From an uncultured Christensenella sp. (lineage in GTDB: Bacteria; Bacillota; Clostridia; Christensenellales; Borkfalkiaceae), in contig CAJUHT010000001.1 of the NCBI GenBank assembly GCA_910586035.1, forward strand, positions 30,806 to 94,805: a DNA stretch of 64,000 nt, in the 5' to 3' direction. The notes under the pieces are model-generated. The model did no database searches. It saw nothing but the letters and a program-made list of their open reading frames with translations, and was not told the origin of the DNA. Position numbers and translations under genes: made by a program. Every line of letters begins with the position of its first letter. Within the stretch, counting starts at the first letter, position 1. Of the stretch, positions 34,247 through 44,294 are shown in pieces.

Positions 34247-35579
34247 TTTTACACGCAAGAAATTCGGCGTTATTTCGCTTGGGTGCGATAAAAACCGCGT
34301 TGATACCGAAAAACTTTTGGCGGCAATCAAGGCTAAGGGTTGCGCGATTACGGACGATATAGAGCAAGCCGAAGTGCTTGTTGTCAATACCTGCGCCTTT
34401 TTAAACGAGGCGCGCAAGGAAGCCATTGAAACAATATTGGAATGCGCCGCTCACCGTAGCGGCAAATTGGAAAAGCTTGTCGTAAGCGGATGCCTGCCGC
34501 AGAAATATATCGGCGAACTGTACTCGGTGCTTACCGAAGCCGACCTCTTTCTCGGTACGCGCGACTACGGCAAGTTTTTTGACGCTCTCGAAAAAACTTA
34601 CGCGGACGGCAGAGTTAATTTTGTGGGTTTGGGCGATAACATAAGCGGTGGAGAAAGGCTTTTGACAACTCCCTGCCATTATGCCTATTTAAAAATTGCA
34701 GACGGGTGCAACAATTTTTGTTCCTATTGCCTGATACCCAAAATAAGGGGCAGGTACGAAAGCGTTCCCGAAGAAAAACTTCTGGCGGAAGCCGAGGCGT
34801 TGGGCGACGTTTCAGAGCTGATTTTGGTCGCGCAGGACGTTTCGAGGTACGGAATTGACCTGTACGGAAAAAAATATTTAGTAAATTTTTTAAAAAAGCT
34901 GACAACGCTTGACAACATTAAGGGCGTAAGATTACTTTACTGTTATCCCGATATGCTTGATGACGAGCTTATAGCGGAAATAAGGGACAACCCCAAGATT
35001 ATAAAATATCTCGATATACCTTTACAACACAGCGAGGACAGGGTGCTAAAACTGATGCACAGGCGTGGAACTCGTACGCAGTACCTTGAACTTTTAGCCA
35101 AATTAAAGCGGGAAATTCCCCAAATTGCCGTGCGCTCTACGTTTATATGCGGTTTTCCTTCCGAAACGGAGGAGGAAGTAGAGGCGATGTGCGAATTTTT
35201 AAGGCAGGCAAAGCTTGTCAATTGCGGCTTTTTTGCCTACTCGCGCGAGCCTGACACTCCCGCGTACTCTATGGCGGGGCAAATACCTTATTCCGTTAAA
35301 AAGAAAAGGGTAAAAAAGCTATACGCTGTGCAACAAGAAATTTCCAAACAATTTCTGTCATCGTACGTAGGCAGGGAGATAGAGGTTGTCTGCGACGGTA
35401 TAGATTACGACAAGGGGTGCTTTGTCGGAAGGGCGTATTTCAGCGCGCCCAAGATAGACGGCAAAGTCTACTTTAATTCCCTTAACGCCGTGCAGGGAGA
35501 GAGCTATATGGTTAAAATACTTTCCTGCGACAGTTACGATATGTTCGGGCAGACGGAGGACTATTGCAATGAACAATGA
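34239..35579 (+). CDS. rimO: Ribosomal protein S12 methylthiotransferase
   Basis: Radical-SAM enzyme that methylthiolates Asp88 of ribosomal protein S12. The N-terminal UPF0004 domain begins FGVISLGCDKNRVD, with further cysteines at NTCAFLNEA and SGCLPQKY for the auxiliary 4Fe-4S cluster; the radical SAM motif is CNNFCSYC near residue 151; a TRAM domain ends the protein. The SLGCDKNRVD start separates RimO from MiaB (YGCQMN), whose gene begins at the right edge of the window. ATG 34239 is preferred to TTG 34236. It overlaps ftsK and pgsA. Confidence 0.95.
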   Translation: MIDFTRKKFGVISLGCDKNRVDTEKLLAAIKAKGCAITDDIEQAEVLVVNTCAFLNEARKEAIETILECAAHRSGKLEKLVVSGCLPQKYIGELYSVLTEADLFLGTRDYGKFFDALEKTYADGRVNFVGLGDNISGGERLLTTPCHYAYLKIADGCNNFCSYCLIPKIRGRYESVPEEKLLAEAEALGDVSELILVAQDVSRYGIDLYGKKYLVNFLKKLTTLDNIKGVRLLYCYPDMLDDELIAEIRDNPKIIKYLDIPLQHSEDRVLKLMHRRGTRTQYLELLAKLKREIPQIAVRSTFICGFPSETEEEVEAMCEFLRQAKLVNCGFFAYSREPDTPAYSMAGQIPYSVKKKRVKKLYAVQQEISKQFLSSYVGREIEVVCDGIDYDKGCFVGRAYFSAPKIDGKVYFNSLNAVQGESYMVKILSCDSYDMFGQTEDYCNEQ

Positions 35580-36258
35580 AAATGAAAACGTGGAAGAAAG
35601 CGGGCGGGAGCAAGAGGTAATGCAAAGCAAATTTTATAAGTTTGCCAAGGGTAAGGGCGTTATGAATTTGCCAAATAAACTTACTATTGCCCGAGTGGTA
35701 ATGATTCCCGTGTTTCTTCTGTTTTTCTATCTTAATTTTGCGGGGCACTATTTCGCCGCGCTCGGCGTGTTTGCCGTTGCAAGCTTTACCGATTTTTTAG
35801 ACGGTTTTCTTGCGAGAAAGTACAAGTTAATAACGAATTTGGGTAAGTTTTTAGACCCCGTTGCCGATAAAATTTTAGTTTCCGCGGCAATGATAGTGCT
35901 TTTAACCGTTCCCGACTTCTTTACCTTGGGTTTAGGTGGTTGGGCGTTGATTGCGGCTGGCTGTTGCGTTGCCGTAATAATGGGCAGGGAACTTTTGGTA
36001 AGCGGTTTCAGAATGGTTGCCGCAGACGCGGGCATAGTTATCGCCGCCGATAAAATAGGTAAATATAAAACGGTTACCCAGCTTATAAGCCTTTTGGTTT
36101 TGCTCTTTGCGGGCGGCTTGGATGAGTTTATGGGGGAACATCTTGCGGTTAAAATCATAAATTACGCAGGGCTCGGCTTATTTGCGCTGGCAACGCTGTT
36201 GACGGTTATATCAGGTATCAACTATATAGTTAAAAACGCCAAGGTGTTAAAGGTATGA
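35569..36258 (+). CDS. pgsA: CDP-diacylglycerol-glycerol-3-phosphate 3-phosphatidyltransferase
   Basis: Membrane CDP-alcohol phosphatidyltransferase making phosphatidylglycerol phosphate. The catalytic motif DG-x2-AR-x8-G-x3-D-x3-D is complete: DFLDGFLARKYKL then GKFLDPVADKI near residue 80. About five membrane helices. An acidic N-terminal extension of about 30 residues (MNNENENVEESGRE) precedes NLPNKLTIARV, the usual start of the family; the ATG at 35569 has GGAGG upstream, so the extension appears real. It overlaps cinA by 4 bases. Confidence 0.95.
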   Translation: MNNENENVEESGREQEVMQSKFYKFAKGKGVMNLPNKLTIARVVMIPVFLLFFYLNFAGHYFAALGVFAVASFTDFLDGFLARKYKLITNLGKFLDPVADKILVSAAMIVLLTVPDFFTLGLGGWALIAAGCCVAVIMGRELLVSGFRMVAADAGIVIAADKIGKYKTVTQLISLLVLLFAGGLDEFMGEHLAVKIINYAGLGLFALATLLTVISGINYIVKNAKVLKV

Positions 36259-37352
36259 AAAGCGCGGGGACGCACGGCAAAATTTGCCTTATTGCGCTTG
36301 ACAACAAGCGGAATACCGATTTGTCCGCCGTAAGCTCGCTGATAAGCAGTTTAGCTAAGCGCGGATACTATTGCGACAAAATAAGTAAGGTCGCTTTTAA
36401 CCGCTCCGAGGATATAGTAAATGCTTTTGAAGAGGGGATAAAGAATTACGACAATATAATTATTCTCTGTCCTTTAAGTATGCAAAATACAATAGGCGAC
36501 TTTTTTTGTTCGCGGCTCGGTTCGTCGTTCGACGCTCTCGGCGTTATGAACGGCGTCGATACCACGGTATTTATGCTGTTTGACAATTGCGAAAACCGAC
36601 TGAAAACGGACGATATAAAGAAAATTTTAGACGGTAAATACAATTTAAAGTATGACAGTACGGTGGTAAGGGCTGTCGGCGCGCCGAAAAAGTTGTTGGA
36701 AGAGGCGCTGAAAAAGGCCTCGAAACTCTTTCCGGACGGCGGCGCGTTCTTCAACGTTACAAACGTATACGACGATATTAGAATAGAAATCGTTTACGAT
36801 TCGGCTACCCCTAAAATTTCGCTTGACGAGGGCGTGAGGGAAATAGTTAAAATTTTATCCGATTATATTTACGCACTCGAAGATATAACTCTTGCCGAAC
36901 AGCTTATACGGCTTTTAAAGTTGCGCAGAATGAAGATTTGCACGGCGGAAAGCTTTACGGGCGGCGGCGTGGGTAAAAAGCTCGTTAGCGTGTCGGGCGC
37001 TTCGGAAGTTTATTGCGAGGGGCTTAACACCTATTCCAACTCTTCCAAAACGGCGCGGCTTGGCGTAAGTGAGTTGACTTTGAGCCAGCGCGGCGCCGTA
37101 TCTGCCGAAACGGCTTACCAAATGGCGGAAGGGCTGTCCGACGGTAAAACGTGCAACGTGGCAGTATCCACTACGGGGATAGCCGGTCCCAAGTCGGACA
37201 ACACTTCCAAGCCCGTGGGGCTTGCGTTTATAGGAGTGGGCGTGGACGGGGATATATCCGTATATAAATTTAATTTCCACGGCGACAGAAAAACGATAAC
37301 GGAAACGGCTATAAATCACGCGCTGTTTCTCACTTATAAAAAGTTAAAATAA
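36255..37352 (+). CDS. cinA: CinA-like protein with degenerate N-terminal domain
   Basis: The C-terminal half (about 215-365) is a CinA/PncC domain, which deamidates nicotinamide mononucleotide; TAESFTGGGVG and the VSTTGIAGP motif are intact. The N-terminal half has the size of the COG1058/MoaB-like (ADP-ribose pyrophosphatase) domain of full-length CinA but lacks its usual GTELL and GGLGPT-type motifs, so it looks eroded. The gene lies directly upstream of recA, the common cinA-recA arrangement, 18 bases apart. Confidence 0.88.
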   Translation: MKSAGTHGKICLIALDNKRNTDLSAVSSLISSLAKRGYYCDKISKVAFNRSEDIVNAFEEGIKNYDNIIILCPLSMQNTIGDFFCSRLGSSFDALGVMNGVDTTVFMLFDNCENRLKTDDIKKILDGKYNLKYDSTVVRAVGAPKKLLEEALKKASKLFPDGGAFFNVTNVYDDIRIEIVYDSATPKISLDEGVREIVKILSDYIYALEDITLAEQLIRLLKLRRMKICTAESFTGGGVGKKLVSVSGASEVYCEGLNTYSNSSKTARLGVSELTLSQRGAVSAETAYQMAEGLSDGKTCNVAVSTTGIAGPKSDNTSKPVGLAFIGVGVDGDISVYKFNFHGDRKTITETAINHALFLTYKKLK

Positions 37353-37370
37353 ATCAGAGGTAAACATATA

Positions 37371-38378
37371 ATGAACGACGAAAAACTCAAAGCACTCAAC
37401 TCTACAATCGCAATGATTGAAAAGCAGTACGGCAAGGGCGCAATTATGAAGTTGGGCGACGAAAAGGTAAATTCCGAGTTGGAAGTAATTTCCACCGGTT
37501 GCCTTTCGCTTGACCTGGCGCTTGGCGTAGGCGGCGTTCCGAGGGGCAGAATAATGGAAATTTACGGACCGGAATCTTCGGGTAAAACGACCGTTGCCCT
37601 GCACATAATAGCGCAAGCTCAAAAGGCGGGCGGCGTTGCGGCGTTTATAGACGCGGAGCACGCTCTCGACGCAGTTTACGCTCACGCTCTGGGCGTTAAA
37701 ACGGACGAGCTGTACATTTCCCAGCCTGACACGGGCGAGCAGGCGCTCGATATATGCGAGTCGCTCGTGCGTTCGAGCGCGGTAGACGTAATTGTGGTCG
37801 ACTCCGTTGCGGCGTTGACCCCCAAGGCGGAAATAGAGGGCGATATGGGCGACACGCACGTAGGTTTGCTTGCAAGGCTTATGTCGCAGGCGCTTAGAAA
37901 ATTGACGGCTATTACAAACCGTTCCAAAACCTGCGTTATATTCATAAACCAATTGCGTGAAAAGGTGGGCGTTATGTTCGGCAACCCCGAAACCACCCCC
38001 GGCGGCAAGGCGTTGAAGTATTTTGCCACCGTGCGCCTCGATATAAGAAAAGCCGACGCGCTGAAAAACGACGGCGAAATTATCGGCAACAGGGCAAAGG
38101 CTAAGGTCGTCAAAAACAAGGTTGCACCCCCCTTTAAAGTGGCGGAATTCGATATTATTTACGGTGAGGGCATTTCTCAGGAAGGTTGTTTGATTGACCT
38201 CGGTTTGGAGTACGGCTTGCTTACCAAAAGCGGAGCGTGGTTCAACTATAACGAAGAAAAGGTGGCTAACGGCAAGGAGAAGATGAGGGAGCACCTCAGA
38301 GCCAACCCCGCGCTCAAAGCTGAACTCGAAGAAAAAATAAGACAGGCTCACAGGCAATCTATTAAGAAGGACGACTGA
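37371..38378 (+). CDS. recA: Recombinase RecA
   Basis: DNA strand-exchange ATPase and SOS co-protease. Walker A is GPESSGKT at 66-73; Walker B region VDSVAALTP; the L1/L2 loops ([26 protein letters not shown] and [12 protein letters not shown]) are conserved. The 335 residues include a short C-terminal domain with the acidic/basic tail trimmed (QSIKKDD). No LexA box was recognised upstream; it is within the ftsK operon and overlaps nadE by one base (TGATG). Confidence 0.98.
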   Translation: MNDEKLKALNSTIAMIEKQYGKGAIMKLGDEKVNSELEVISTGCLSLDLALGVGGVPRGRIMEIYGPESSGKTTVALHIIAQAQKAGGVAAFIDAEHALDAVYAHALGVKTDELYISQPDTGEQALDICESLVRSSAVDVIVVDSVAALTPKAEIEGDMGDTHVGLLARLMSQALRKLTAITNRSKTCVIFINQLREKVGVMFGNPETTPGGKALKYFATVRLDIRKADALKNDGEIIGNRAKAKVVKNKVAPPFKVAEFDIIYGEGISQEGCLIDLGLEYGLLTKSGAWFNYNEEKVANGKEKMREHLRANPALKAELEEKIRQAHRQSIKKDD

Positions 38379-40288
38379 TGCAATACGGTTTTGTTAAGTG
38401 TTGCGCGGCAACCGTTCCAATCAGGGTTGCCGACGTGGAATATAACTGCGGGCGGATAATCGCCGCTTTAAAGGAAGCCGCGGGGCAGGGCGCGCAGGTT
38501 ACGGTGTTTCCCGAACTTTGCGTTAGCGGCTATACTTGCGGCGACCTGTTCAATCAGCGCGCGCTGATTGAGGAAACCCAAAGGGCTTTAATAAACATAG
38601 CGCAGGCAAGTAAGGGCGTAAAATCGCTCGTGTTTGTGGGCGCGCCAATTGTCTGCGGCGGCAAACTGTATAATTGCGGCGTGGCAATCAGTAACGGAAA
38701 AATTCTCGGCGTAGTGCCCAAGAGTAATATCCCCGATTACGGCGAATTTTACGAGGGCAGGCACTTTACGGCTTTTAAAGGCAAAACTCAAAGCATAACT
38801 ATCGGCGATTGGATTGTGCCGTTTGGTACGGATATTCTGTTTATCGCCGAAAACTGCCCTTCGCTTAAAGTCGCTTGTGAAATTTGCGAAGATTTGTGGG
38901 TGCCGAACAGTCCTTCGGCAAGGCACGCGCCTGCGGGCGCGACGGTTATAGTCAACCTTTCGTGCAGTAACGAGGTGATTGGTAAATCCGAGTACAGGCG
39001 TTCGCTTATTTCCGTGCAGTCCGCAAAGCTTATTTGCGGATACGTTTACTGCGACGCCGGCGAGGGGGAGAGTACGACGGACACGGTTTTTGCGGGGCAC
39101 AGTTTAATCTGCGAAAACGCGAGCGTACTTGCGGAGAGCCGTCTGTTCGAAAACTCGCTACTGTACGGCGAAATCGACGTTGAAAAAATCGAAAACGAAA
39201 GGCGGAGAACGTCAAGCGCGTTTTTCGGCGATAACGGAGCGGACGGTTACGTCTGCGTAGAATTTGAAACGGATAATTCCGAGGGAACGCTTTCCCGCAG
39301 GTTTTCTATGCATCCGTTTGTGCCTGAAAGCGCGGAAAAGCTTGAAGAGCGCACGAAACTCATTTTGACTATGCAGGCAAAGGGGCTTGAAAAGCGCCTT
39401 GCACATACCAAGTCTAAAACTGCGGTTATAGGTATTTCAGGCGGGTTGGACTCCGCGCTTGCGTTGCTTGTAACGCGCAGGGCGTTCAAAAATATCGGCA
39501 AGCCCCTTACGGATATAATCGCCGTTACAATGCCGGGGTTCGGCACTTCGTCGCGCACGTTTGAAAATTCGAAAAAACTTGTGGAGCTTTCTGGGGCAAC
39601 GTTAAAGACCGTGCCTATCGGCGAAACCGTATTAAAGCATTTTCAGGATATCGGGCACGACCCCGCCTGCCGCGACGTAACTTACGAAAACGCGCAGGCG
39701 CGTATGCGCACGCTCGTCTTAATGGATATAGCCAACCAAACGGGCGGGCTTGTAGTGGGAACGGGCGATTTAAGCGAACTTGCGCTCGGCTGGGCGACCT
39801 ATAACGGCGACCATATGTCAATGTACGGCGTAAACGCTTCCGTGCCTAAAACGCTTGTAAAGCATCTTGTTAGCGTTGAAGCCGACCTCATAGGCGGCGA
39901 GTGCGGTAAAGTATTGAAAGACATTGTTGAAACGGAAATAAGTCCCGAGCTTTTGCCCCCCGACAAGGACGGTAAGATTGCGCAGAAAACGGAGGATTTG
40001 GTAGGACCTTACGCCCTGCACGACTTCTTTTTGTACTATATAGTACGCTGGGGCTTTTGCCCGCAGAAAGTGCTGTATTTAGCCAATACGGCATTCGAGG
40101 GCGTATATACCGAAGAGGAAATAAAAAAGTGGCTTAAAAGATTTTACACGCGTTTTTTTGCCCAGCAGTTCAAGCGTTCTTGCCTGCCCGACGGCGTAAA
40201 GGTGGGAAGCGTGGCGCTTTCGCCGCGCGGCGATTGGCGTATGCCGTCCGACGCGGCAGCCGCCGTATGGCTTAATTCATTGGAATAA
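38378..40288 (+). CDS. nadE: Glutamine-dependent NAD+ synthetase
   Basis: Last step of NAD synthesis. Residues 1-270 form the nitrilase-type glutaminase with Glu (FPELCVSGY near residue 45), Lys (PKSNIPDYGEFYE) and catalytic Cys in CEICEDLW near residue 170. The remainder is the PP-loop synthetase with GISGGLDSALAL near residue 350 and GDLSELALGWATYNGDHMS. The 636 residues are normal for the two-domain enzyme. It is the last gene of the ftsK operon; with CinA upstream, both NAD synthesis and NMN salvage are linked here. Confidence 0.96.
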   Translation: MQYGFVKCCAATVPIRVADVEYNCGRIIAALKEAAGQGAQVTVFPELCVSGYTCGDLFNQRALIEETQRALINIAQASKGVKSLVFVGAPIVCGGKLYNCGVAISNGKILGVVPKSNIPDYGEFYEGRHFTAFKGKTQSITIGDWIVPFGTDILFIAENCPSLKVACEICEDLWVPNSPSARHAPAGATVIVNLSCSNEVIGKSEYRRSLISVQSAKLICGYVYCDAGEGESTTDTVFAGHSLICENASVLAESRLFENSLLYGEIDVEKIENERRRTSSAFFGDNGADGYVCVEFETDNSEGTLSRRFSMHPFVPESAEKLEERTKLILTMQAKGLEKRLAHTKSKTAVIGISGGLDSALALLVTRRAFKNIGKPLTDIIAVTMPGFGTSSRTFENSKKLVELSGATLKTVPIGETVLKHFQDIGHDPACRDVTYENAQARMRTLVLMDIANQTGGLVVGTGDLSELALGWATYNGDHMSMYGVNASVPKTLVKHLVSVEADLIGGECGKVLKDIVETEISPELLPPDKDGKIAQKTEDLVGPYALHDFFLYYIVRWGFCPQKVLYLANTAFEGVYTEEEIKKWLKRFYTRFFAQQFKRSCLPDGVKVGSVALSPRGDWRMPSDAAAAVWLNSLE

Positions 40289-40294
40289 TAGAAT

Positions 40295-40325
40295 AGCCCG
40301 CAGGGATATAACCTTGCGGGCTTTT
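40295..40325 (+). terminator. Terminator of the ftsK-nadE operon
   Basis: AGCCCGC (40295-40301) pairs with GCGGGCT (40316-40322), extended by an AGG/CCT inner stem, and is followed by TTTT. Confidence 0.88.
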
Positions 40326-40377
40326 GTATATATGCATTCTTTTTTTATAATAGTCAACGGTAATTTACATAAATAAA

Positions 40378-40406
40378 TTGACATTTAAACGCGTTTGTTG
40401 TAAAAT
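40378..40406 (+). promoter_or_regulatory. Promoter of rny
   Basis: TTGACA at 40378-40383, 17-bp spacer, TAAAAT at 40401-40406. The 5' leader then forms a GGAGAG/CTCTCC hairpin (40424-40442), perhaps a site for feedback by RNase Y (inference). Confidence 0.8.
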
Positions 40407-40475
40407 GTTTTAAGGTATATTAGGGAGAGTTATACCCTCTCCGATATATAAAAAATTTAATCAGGGAGGCTTATT

Positions 40476-42101
40476 ATGTTAAACGCAAACGTAAGCGCCC
40501 TGTTCCTTGCCGCAGACGCGTGGTTTGTCGGCTTTATAGTAACATTGGTCATTGCAATAGTTGCAGTACCTGCCGCGGCAATTTTATGCTGGATTTTCAG
40601 TCGCAAACTGTATAAATCTAAAATCGACAGTCAGCTTGGCGACGTTAAAGCGCGCTCCGAAAAGATGATTGAGGACGCTACGGCTGAATGTAAAGCGCTT
40701 AAAAAAGAAGCCATTTTGGAAGCAAAGGAACAGGAGCTTAAATTAAAGAACGAATTTGAAAGAGAGACGAGGGATAAAAAGAGCGAGCTTAACAAACTTG
40801 AACAGCGCTTAATGCAAAAGGAGGACAACCTCGATAAGAAGGAGTCCGCGCTTGACAAGAAGAATGAGGAGCTTGAAAAACAGAAAAAAGACCTTGTCTT
40901 AAAGGAACAGGAAGTTAAAAAGACTCAGGAAAAGGTAAATCATCAGCACGAGTTGATGGTGCAGGAGCTTGAAAAGGTTGCCCAGCTTACCAAGGACGAG
41001 GCTAAAAAACTTTTATCCGAGGAGATTTTGGACGAAGCCCGCCACGACGTAGCTTTGCAGGTAAGGAATATAGAGCAGACGGCAAAGGACGAGGCGCAAA
41101 ACGAAGCGAAAAAGCTTATTTCGCTCGCCGTTCAGCGTTGCGCCGCCGACCACGCTTCGGAAATAACCGTTTCGGTTGTGCCCATTCCCAGCGACGATAT
41201 GAAGGCGAGAATAATAGGGCGCGAAGGCAGAAATATAAGGGCGTTGGAAAATGCCACGGGTATCGAGCTTATTGTTGACGATACGCCCGAAGTGGTCATT
41301 TTGTCTGGTTTTGACCCCGTTCGCCGCGAGGTTGCGCGCTTGACTTTGGAAAAACTTATTGCCGACGGGCGTATTCATCCCGCGCGCATCGAAGAAACGG
41401 TTGCCAAGGTTAAGAAAGAGCTTGACCAGGAAATTAAAGCCGCGGGTGAAAGCGCAATGTTCGACGTGGGCATTTACGGTTTGCATCCCGAATTGATAAA
41501 ACTAATAGGTAGACTTAAATACAGAACGAGCTACGGTCAAAACGTGTATAAGCATTCCGTAGAGGTTGCTCAGCTTGCGGGGCTTATGGCTTCCGAGCTT
41601 GGGTTGGACGTAACGCTTGCAAAGCGCGCGGGGTTGTTGCACGATATAGGTAAGGCTGTGGATAAGGAGCAAGAGGGCACCCACGTGCAACTCGGCGCCG
41701 ACCTTGCCAAAAAGTTCGGAGAAAAGGCAAACGTTATCAACGCCATAGCCGCTCACCACGGCGATTGCGAGCCTAAGACTATGGAGGCAGTGCTTGTTGC
41801 TGCGGCGGACGCAATTTCCGGCGCGCGCCCCGGCGCAAGAAGGGAAACGGGCACTAACTATGTAAAGAGGCTTGAAAAGCTTGAAAGTATTGCCGCCGGT
41901 TTTAACGGAGTTGATAAGTGTTACGCCATACAGGCGGGCAGAGAAGTTCGCGTTATGGTCAAGCCCGAACAGGTAGACGACGCGCAGGCTATGTTCCTTG
42001 CAAAGGATATTGCAAAGAAAATAGAGGCTGAGCTCGAATATCCCGGTCAGATTAAGGTAAACGTTATCCGCGAATCACGTGCGGTTGAATACGCTAAATA
42101 A
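40476..42101 (+). CDS. rny: Ribonuclease Y
   Basis: Membrane-bound endoribonuclease that starts mRNA decay in many Gram-positives. Architecture is complete: N-terminal helix (about 14-40), long coiled coil rich in Lys/Glu (about 45-210), KH RNA-binding domain ([17 protein letters not shown], about 245-265) and HD phosphohydrolase domain with catalytic HD at about 389-390 ([12 protein letters not shown]). The 541 residues are slightly longer than usual (about 520) because of the N-terminus. Strong Shine-Dalgarno GGGAGG. Monocistronic. Confidence 0.97.
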   Translation: MLNANVSALFLAADAWFVGFIVTLVIAIVAVPAAAILCWIFSRKLYKSKIDSQLGDVKARSEKMIEDATAECKALKKEAILEAKEQELKLKNEFERETRDKKSELNKLEQRLMQKEDNLDKKESALDKKNEELEKQKKDLVLKEQEVKKTQEKVNHQHELMVQELEKVAQLTKDEAKKLLSEEILDEARHDVALQVRNIEQTAKDEAQNEAKKLISLAVQRCAADHASEITVSVVPIPSDDMKARIIGREGRNIRALENATGIELIVDDTPEVVILSGFDPVRREVARLTLEKLIADGRIHPARIEETVAKVKKELDQEIKAAGESAMFDVGIYGLHPELIKLIGRLKYRTSYGQNVYKHSVEVAQLAGLMASELGLDVTLAKRAGLLHDIGKAVDKEQEGTHVQLGADLAKKFGEKANVINAIAAHHGDCEPKTMEAVLVAAADAISGARPGARRETGTNYVKRLEKLESIAAGFNGVDKCYAIQAGREVRVMVKPEQVDDAQAMFLAKDIAKKIEAELEYPGQIKVNVIRESRAVEYAK

Positions 42102-42180
42102 GTATTAGTTAGTAAAACCTACGACGCTAATAATCGTAGTTCAGATAGGGAATTTTACCACAGGAACAGAATATAAGAAT

Positions 42181-42219
42181 AGCGCACTATACCTTGCAAG
42201 CAAGGCAAGTGCGCTTTTA
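42181..42219 (+). terminator. Terminator after rny
   Basis: AGCGCAC (42181-42187) and GTGCGCT (42209-42215) enclose an inner CCTTGC/GCAAGG stem, followed by TTTT. Confidence 0.85.
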
Positions 42220-42220
42220 C

Positions 42221-42249
42221 TTTACGTTCTAATTTAATTGTTATATAAT
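42221..42249 (+). promoter_or_regulatory. Probable promoter of the LRR lipoprotein gene
   Basis: TTTACG at 42221-42226, 17-bp spacer, TATAAT at 42244-42249. Confidence 0.5.
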
Positions 42250-42288
42250 AACAGAGCGATAAACAGAAATTTAGAGGCACTAACTAAT

Positions 42289-44159
42289 ATGTTTGATAAA
42301 ATCGGAAATAAAAGAAAACTGTTTATAGCGCTTTTGGATATAATAGCGTTATTCGTCTGTGCGCTGTCGCTGTCGTCCTGTTCTCTGTTCGGCTCTTCCG
42401 GGCTTAGGTATAAAGCAATAGAGGAGGACGGCGAGGTGGTGGGATATTCCGTTGAAAAGAATATCGGCACAAATCCCAAAACGCTGACCATTCCCGCCGA
42501 GCACAATGGCAAGCCTGTAACCAAGATAGAGCGGTTTGGGTTTAACTACTGCACGAATATAGAAAATGTGGTTTTGCCCGATACGATAACCGAGATAGGT
42601 TGGGACGCATTTGCAAATTGCCAAAAGCTGAAAAAGGTTTATATATCTGATTTAACGGCTTGGTGTAATATAAGCTTTGAAGGCGATTGGGCAACTCCGT
42701 TTTGTTATGGAGCAGATTTATATTTGAACAACGAGCTTGTCAAGGACTTGGTAATCCCCGATGACATTACAAAAATTCCGATGTATGCCTTTCAAGGCAG
42801 TAATATTTCAAGCGTTACGCTTCCTTCTGGTGTGGAACGCATTTACTACGGTGCGTTTACCTAGTGCAATAGCCTTGAAAGAGTTACTTTTAACGAAGGG
42901 TTAACTTCTATTGACGGTTATGCATTCGGTTGGTGCGAAAGTTTGAAGAGGCAGCTCTACCCGAAGGGCTTAAAAATATCGGTGACTGCGCTTTTTTCGG
43001 TTGTAGCGGACTTGTAAGCGTTACGCTTCCAAGCAGTGTAGAGAGTATAGACAGCGAAGCGTTCAAATTCTGTGAGAGAATAGCCGTTGTTTATAATCAT
43101 TCCGACTTTGAAATAACCAAAGGTTCGACCGCTCACGGCTATTTGGGCAGTTATGCGCTGAATGTTTTTACGGGCGCGGAGCAAAGCATAATAACCAAAA
43201 CCGACGAAGGTTTTATGTTTTACGCTTACGAGGACAATAAACTGTTAATCAATTATACCGGTAAGCAAAAGAAAATAACTTTGCCCGCCATATCCGAAGT
43301 GGGTTATTATAAAATAGGCGCTTCGGCATTCAGTAAACGCGAATATATTACGGAGGTCACTGTTCCCGACGGAGTGCAAACCATAGGCGGTTCGGCGTTT
43401 ACGGACTGCATAAGTCTGACCAAGGTAGTTATTCCGCAAAGCGTTACCTACATAGGCGGTTATGCGTTTTTCGGTTGCAAAAACCTTGCCGAAATAGAAT
43501 TGCCCGAAAACCTTACCGAAATTTCATCCTACACGTTTTGCCATTGCGAAAGCCTTAAAAGCATAGCTATTCCGAAATCGGTAAATACTTTCAAAGACGG
43601 CGCATTTTTTGCTTGCGTCAGCCTTGAATGTATTGAAATTCCCGAAGGCGTTACGGCGTTGCCGAGAGATTTATTCATCGGCTGCACAAATCTTAAAACC
43701 GTCAAGCTTACGCAGAGCCTGTCGGTTATCGGCGAGTCTGTATTTAGGGAATGTACCGGTCTTGAAAAGATAGATTTGCCCGATGGATTGCGGGAGATAA
43801 AGGCGCGTGCATTTGAAGAATGCGTTAACTTGAAAGCCGTTGTTATACCGGACGGAGTAACGGAAATAGGTTCATACGCATTTCGTAAGTGTGATAATAT
43901 TGAAAGCGTAGTTATTCCCGACAGCGTTATTGAAATTAAAAGCTGTGCTTTTCGGCAATGCAGTAATCTCAAAAGCATAACTTTGCCTGCGAGGATAAAG
44001 TATATCGGTGAGTACGCTTTTCGCGAAACGTCTGTTTCGGAAATTATTTTCAAGGGAACAGTAGAACAGTGGAATACAATTATGGCAAAAACACATTGGA
44101 ATATCTTTCACTGCGATTACACCTTTTACTGTACAGACGGACAAATTAAAAGCAATTAA
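42289..44159 (+). pseudogene. BspA-like leucine-rich-repeat surface lipoprotein, broken
   Basis: Intact parts encode a lipoprotein signal (hydrophobic helix then LSSC, residues about 10-31) and many LRR_5/BspA-type repeats of about 23 residues (for example LPDGLREIKARAFEECVNLK), a kind of surface protein common in gut bacteria. Two lesions lie within about 90 bases: an in-frame TAG at 42862-42864 where the repeat pattern continues on both sides, and a frame change near 42945-42955 (CESLKR in one frame, ALPEGLKNIG in the other), best explained by a 1-base deletion. Downstream the frame stays open to TAA 44157-44159. About ten repeats follow. Either a true pseudogene or a sequencing/assembly error; function not assignable. 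Confidence 0.8.
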
Positions 44160-44207
44160 GTTTTAAGGATTATAAATTTAAATTTATCTTGCTTAATTAT
44201 AAGCAGA

Positions 44208-44240
44208 AATAACTCTCGAACAATTTGTTCGAGAGTTATT
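44208..44240. terminator. Bidirectional terminator
   Basis: A nearly perfect 16-bp palindromic stem (44208-44223 with 44225-44240) between convergent genes, with T-rich flanks. Confidence 0.85.
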
Positions 44241-44294
44241 TATTGCTATTCGTTTTTCATTCCTTATGGGAATTGTGCTTATGCGGGGTGTAAG

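Noticed and set aside
37344..38357. Long open frame (337 codons) opposite recA
   Set aside because: It mirrors recA exactly and has no known motif; same codon-bias effect.
42850..42965. Programmed frameshift or stop readthrough in the LRR gene
   Set aside because: No slippery sequence or pseudoknot is evident, and two separate lesions are needed; decay or error is simpler.
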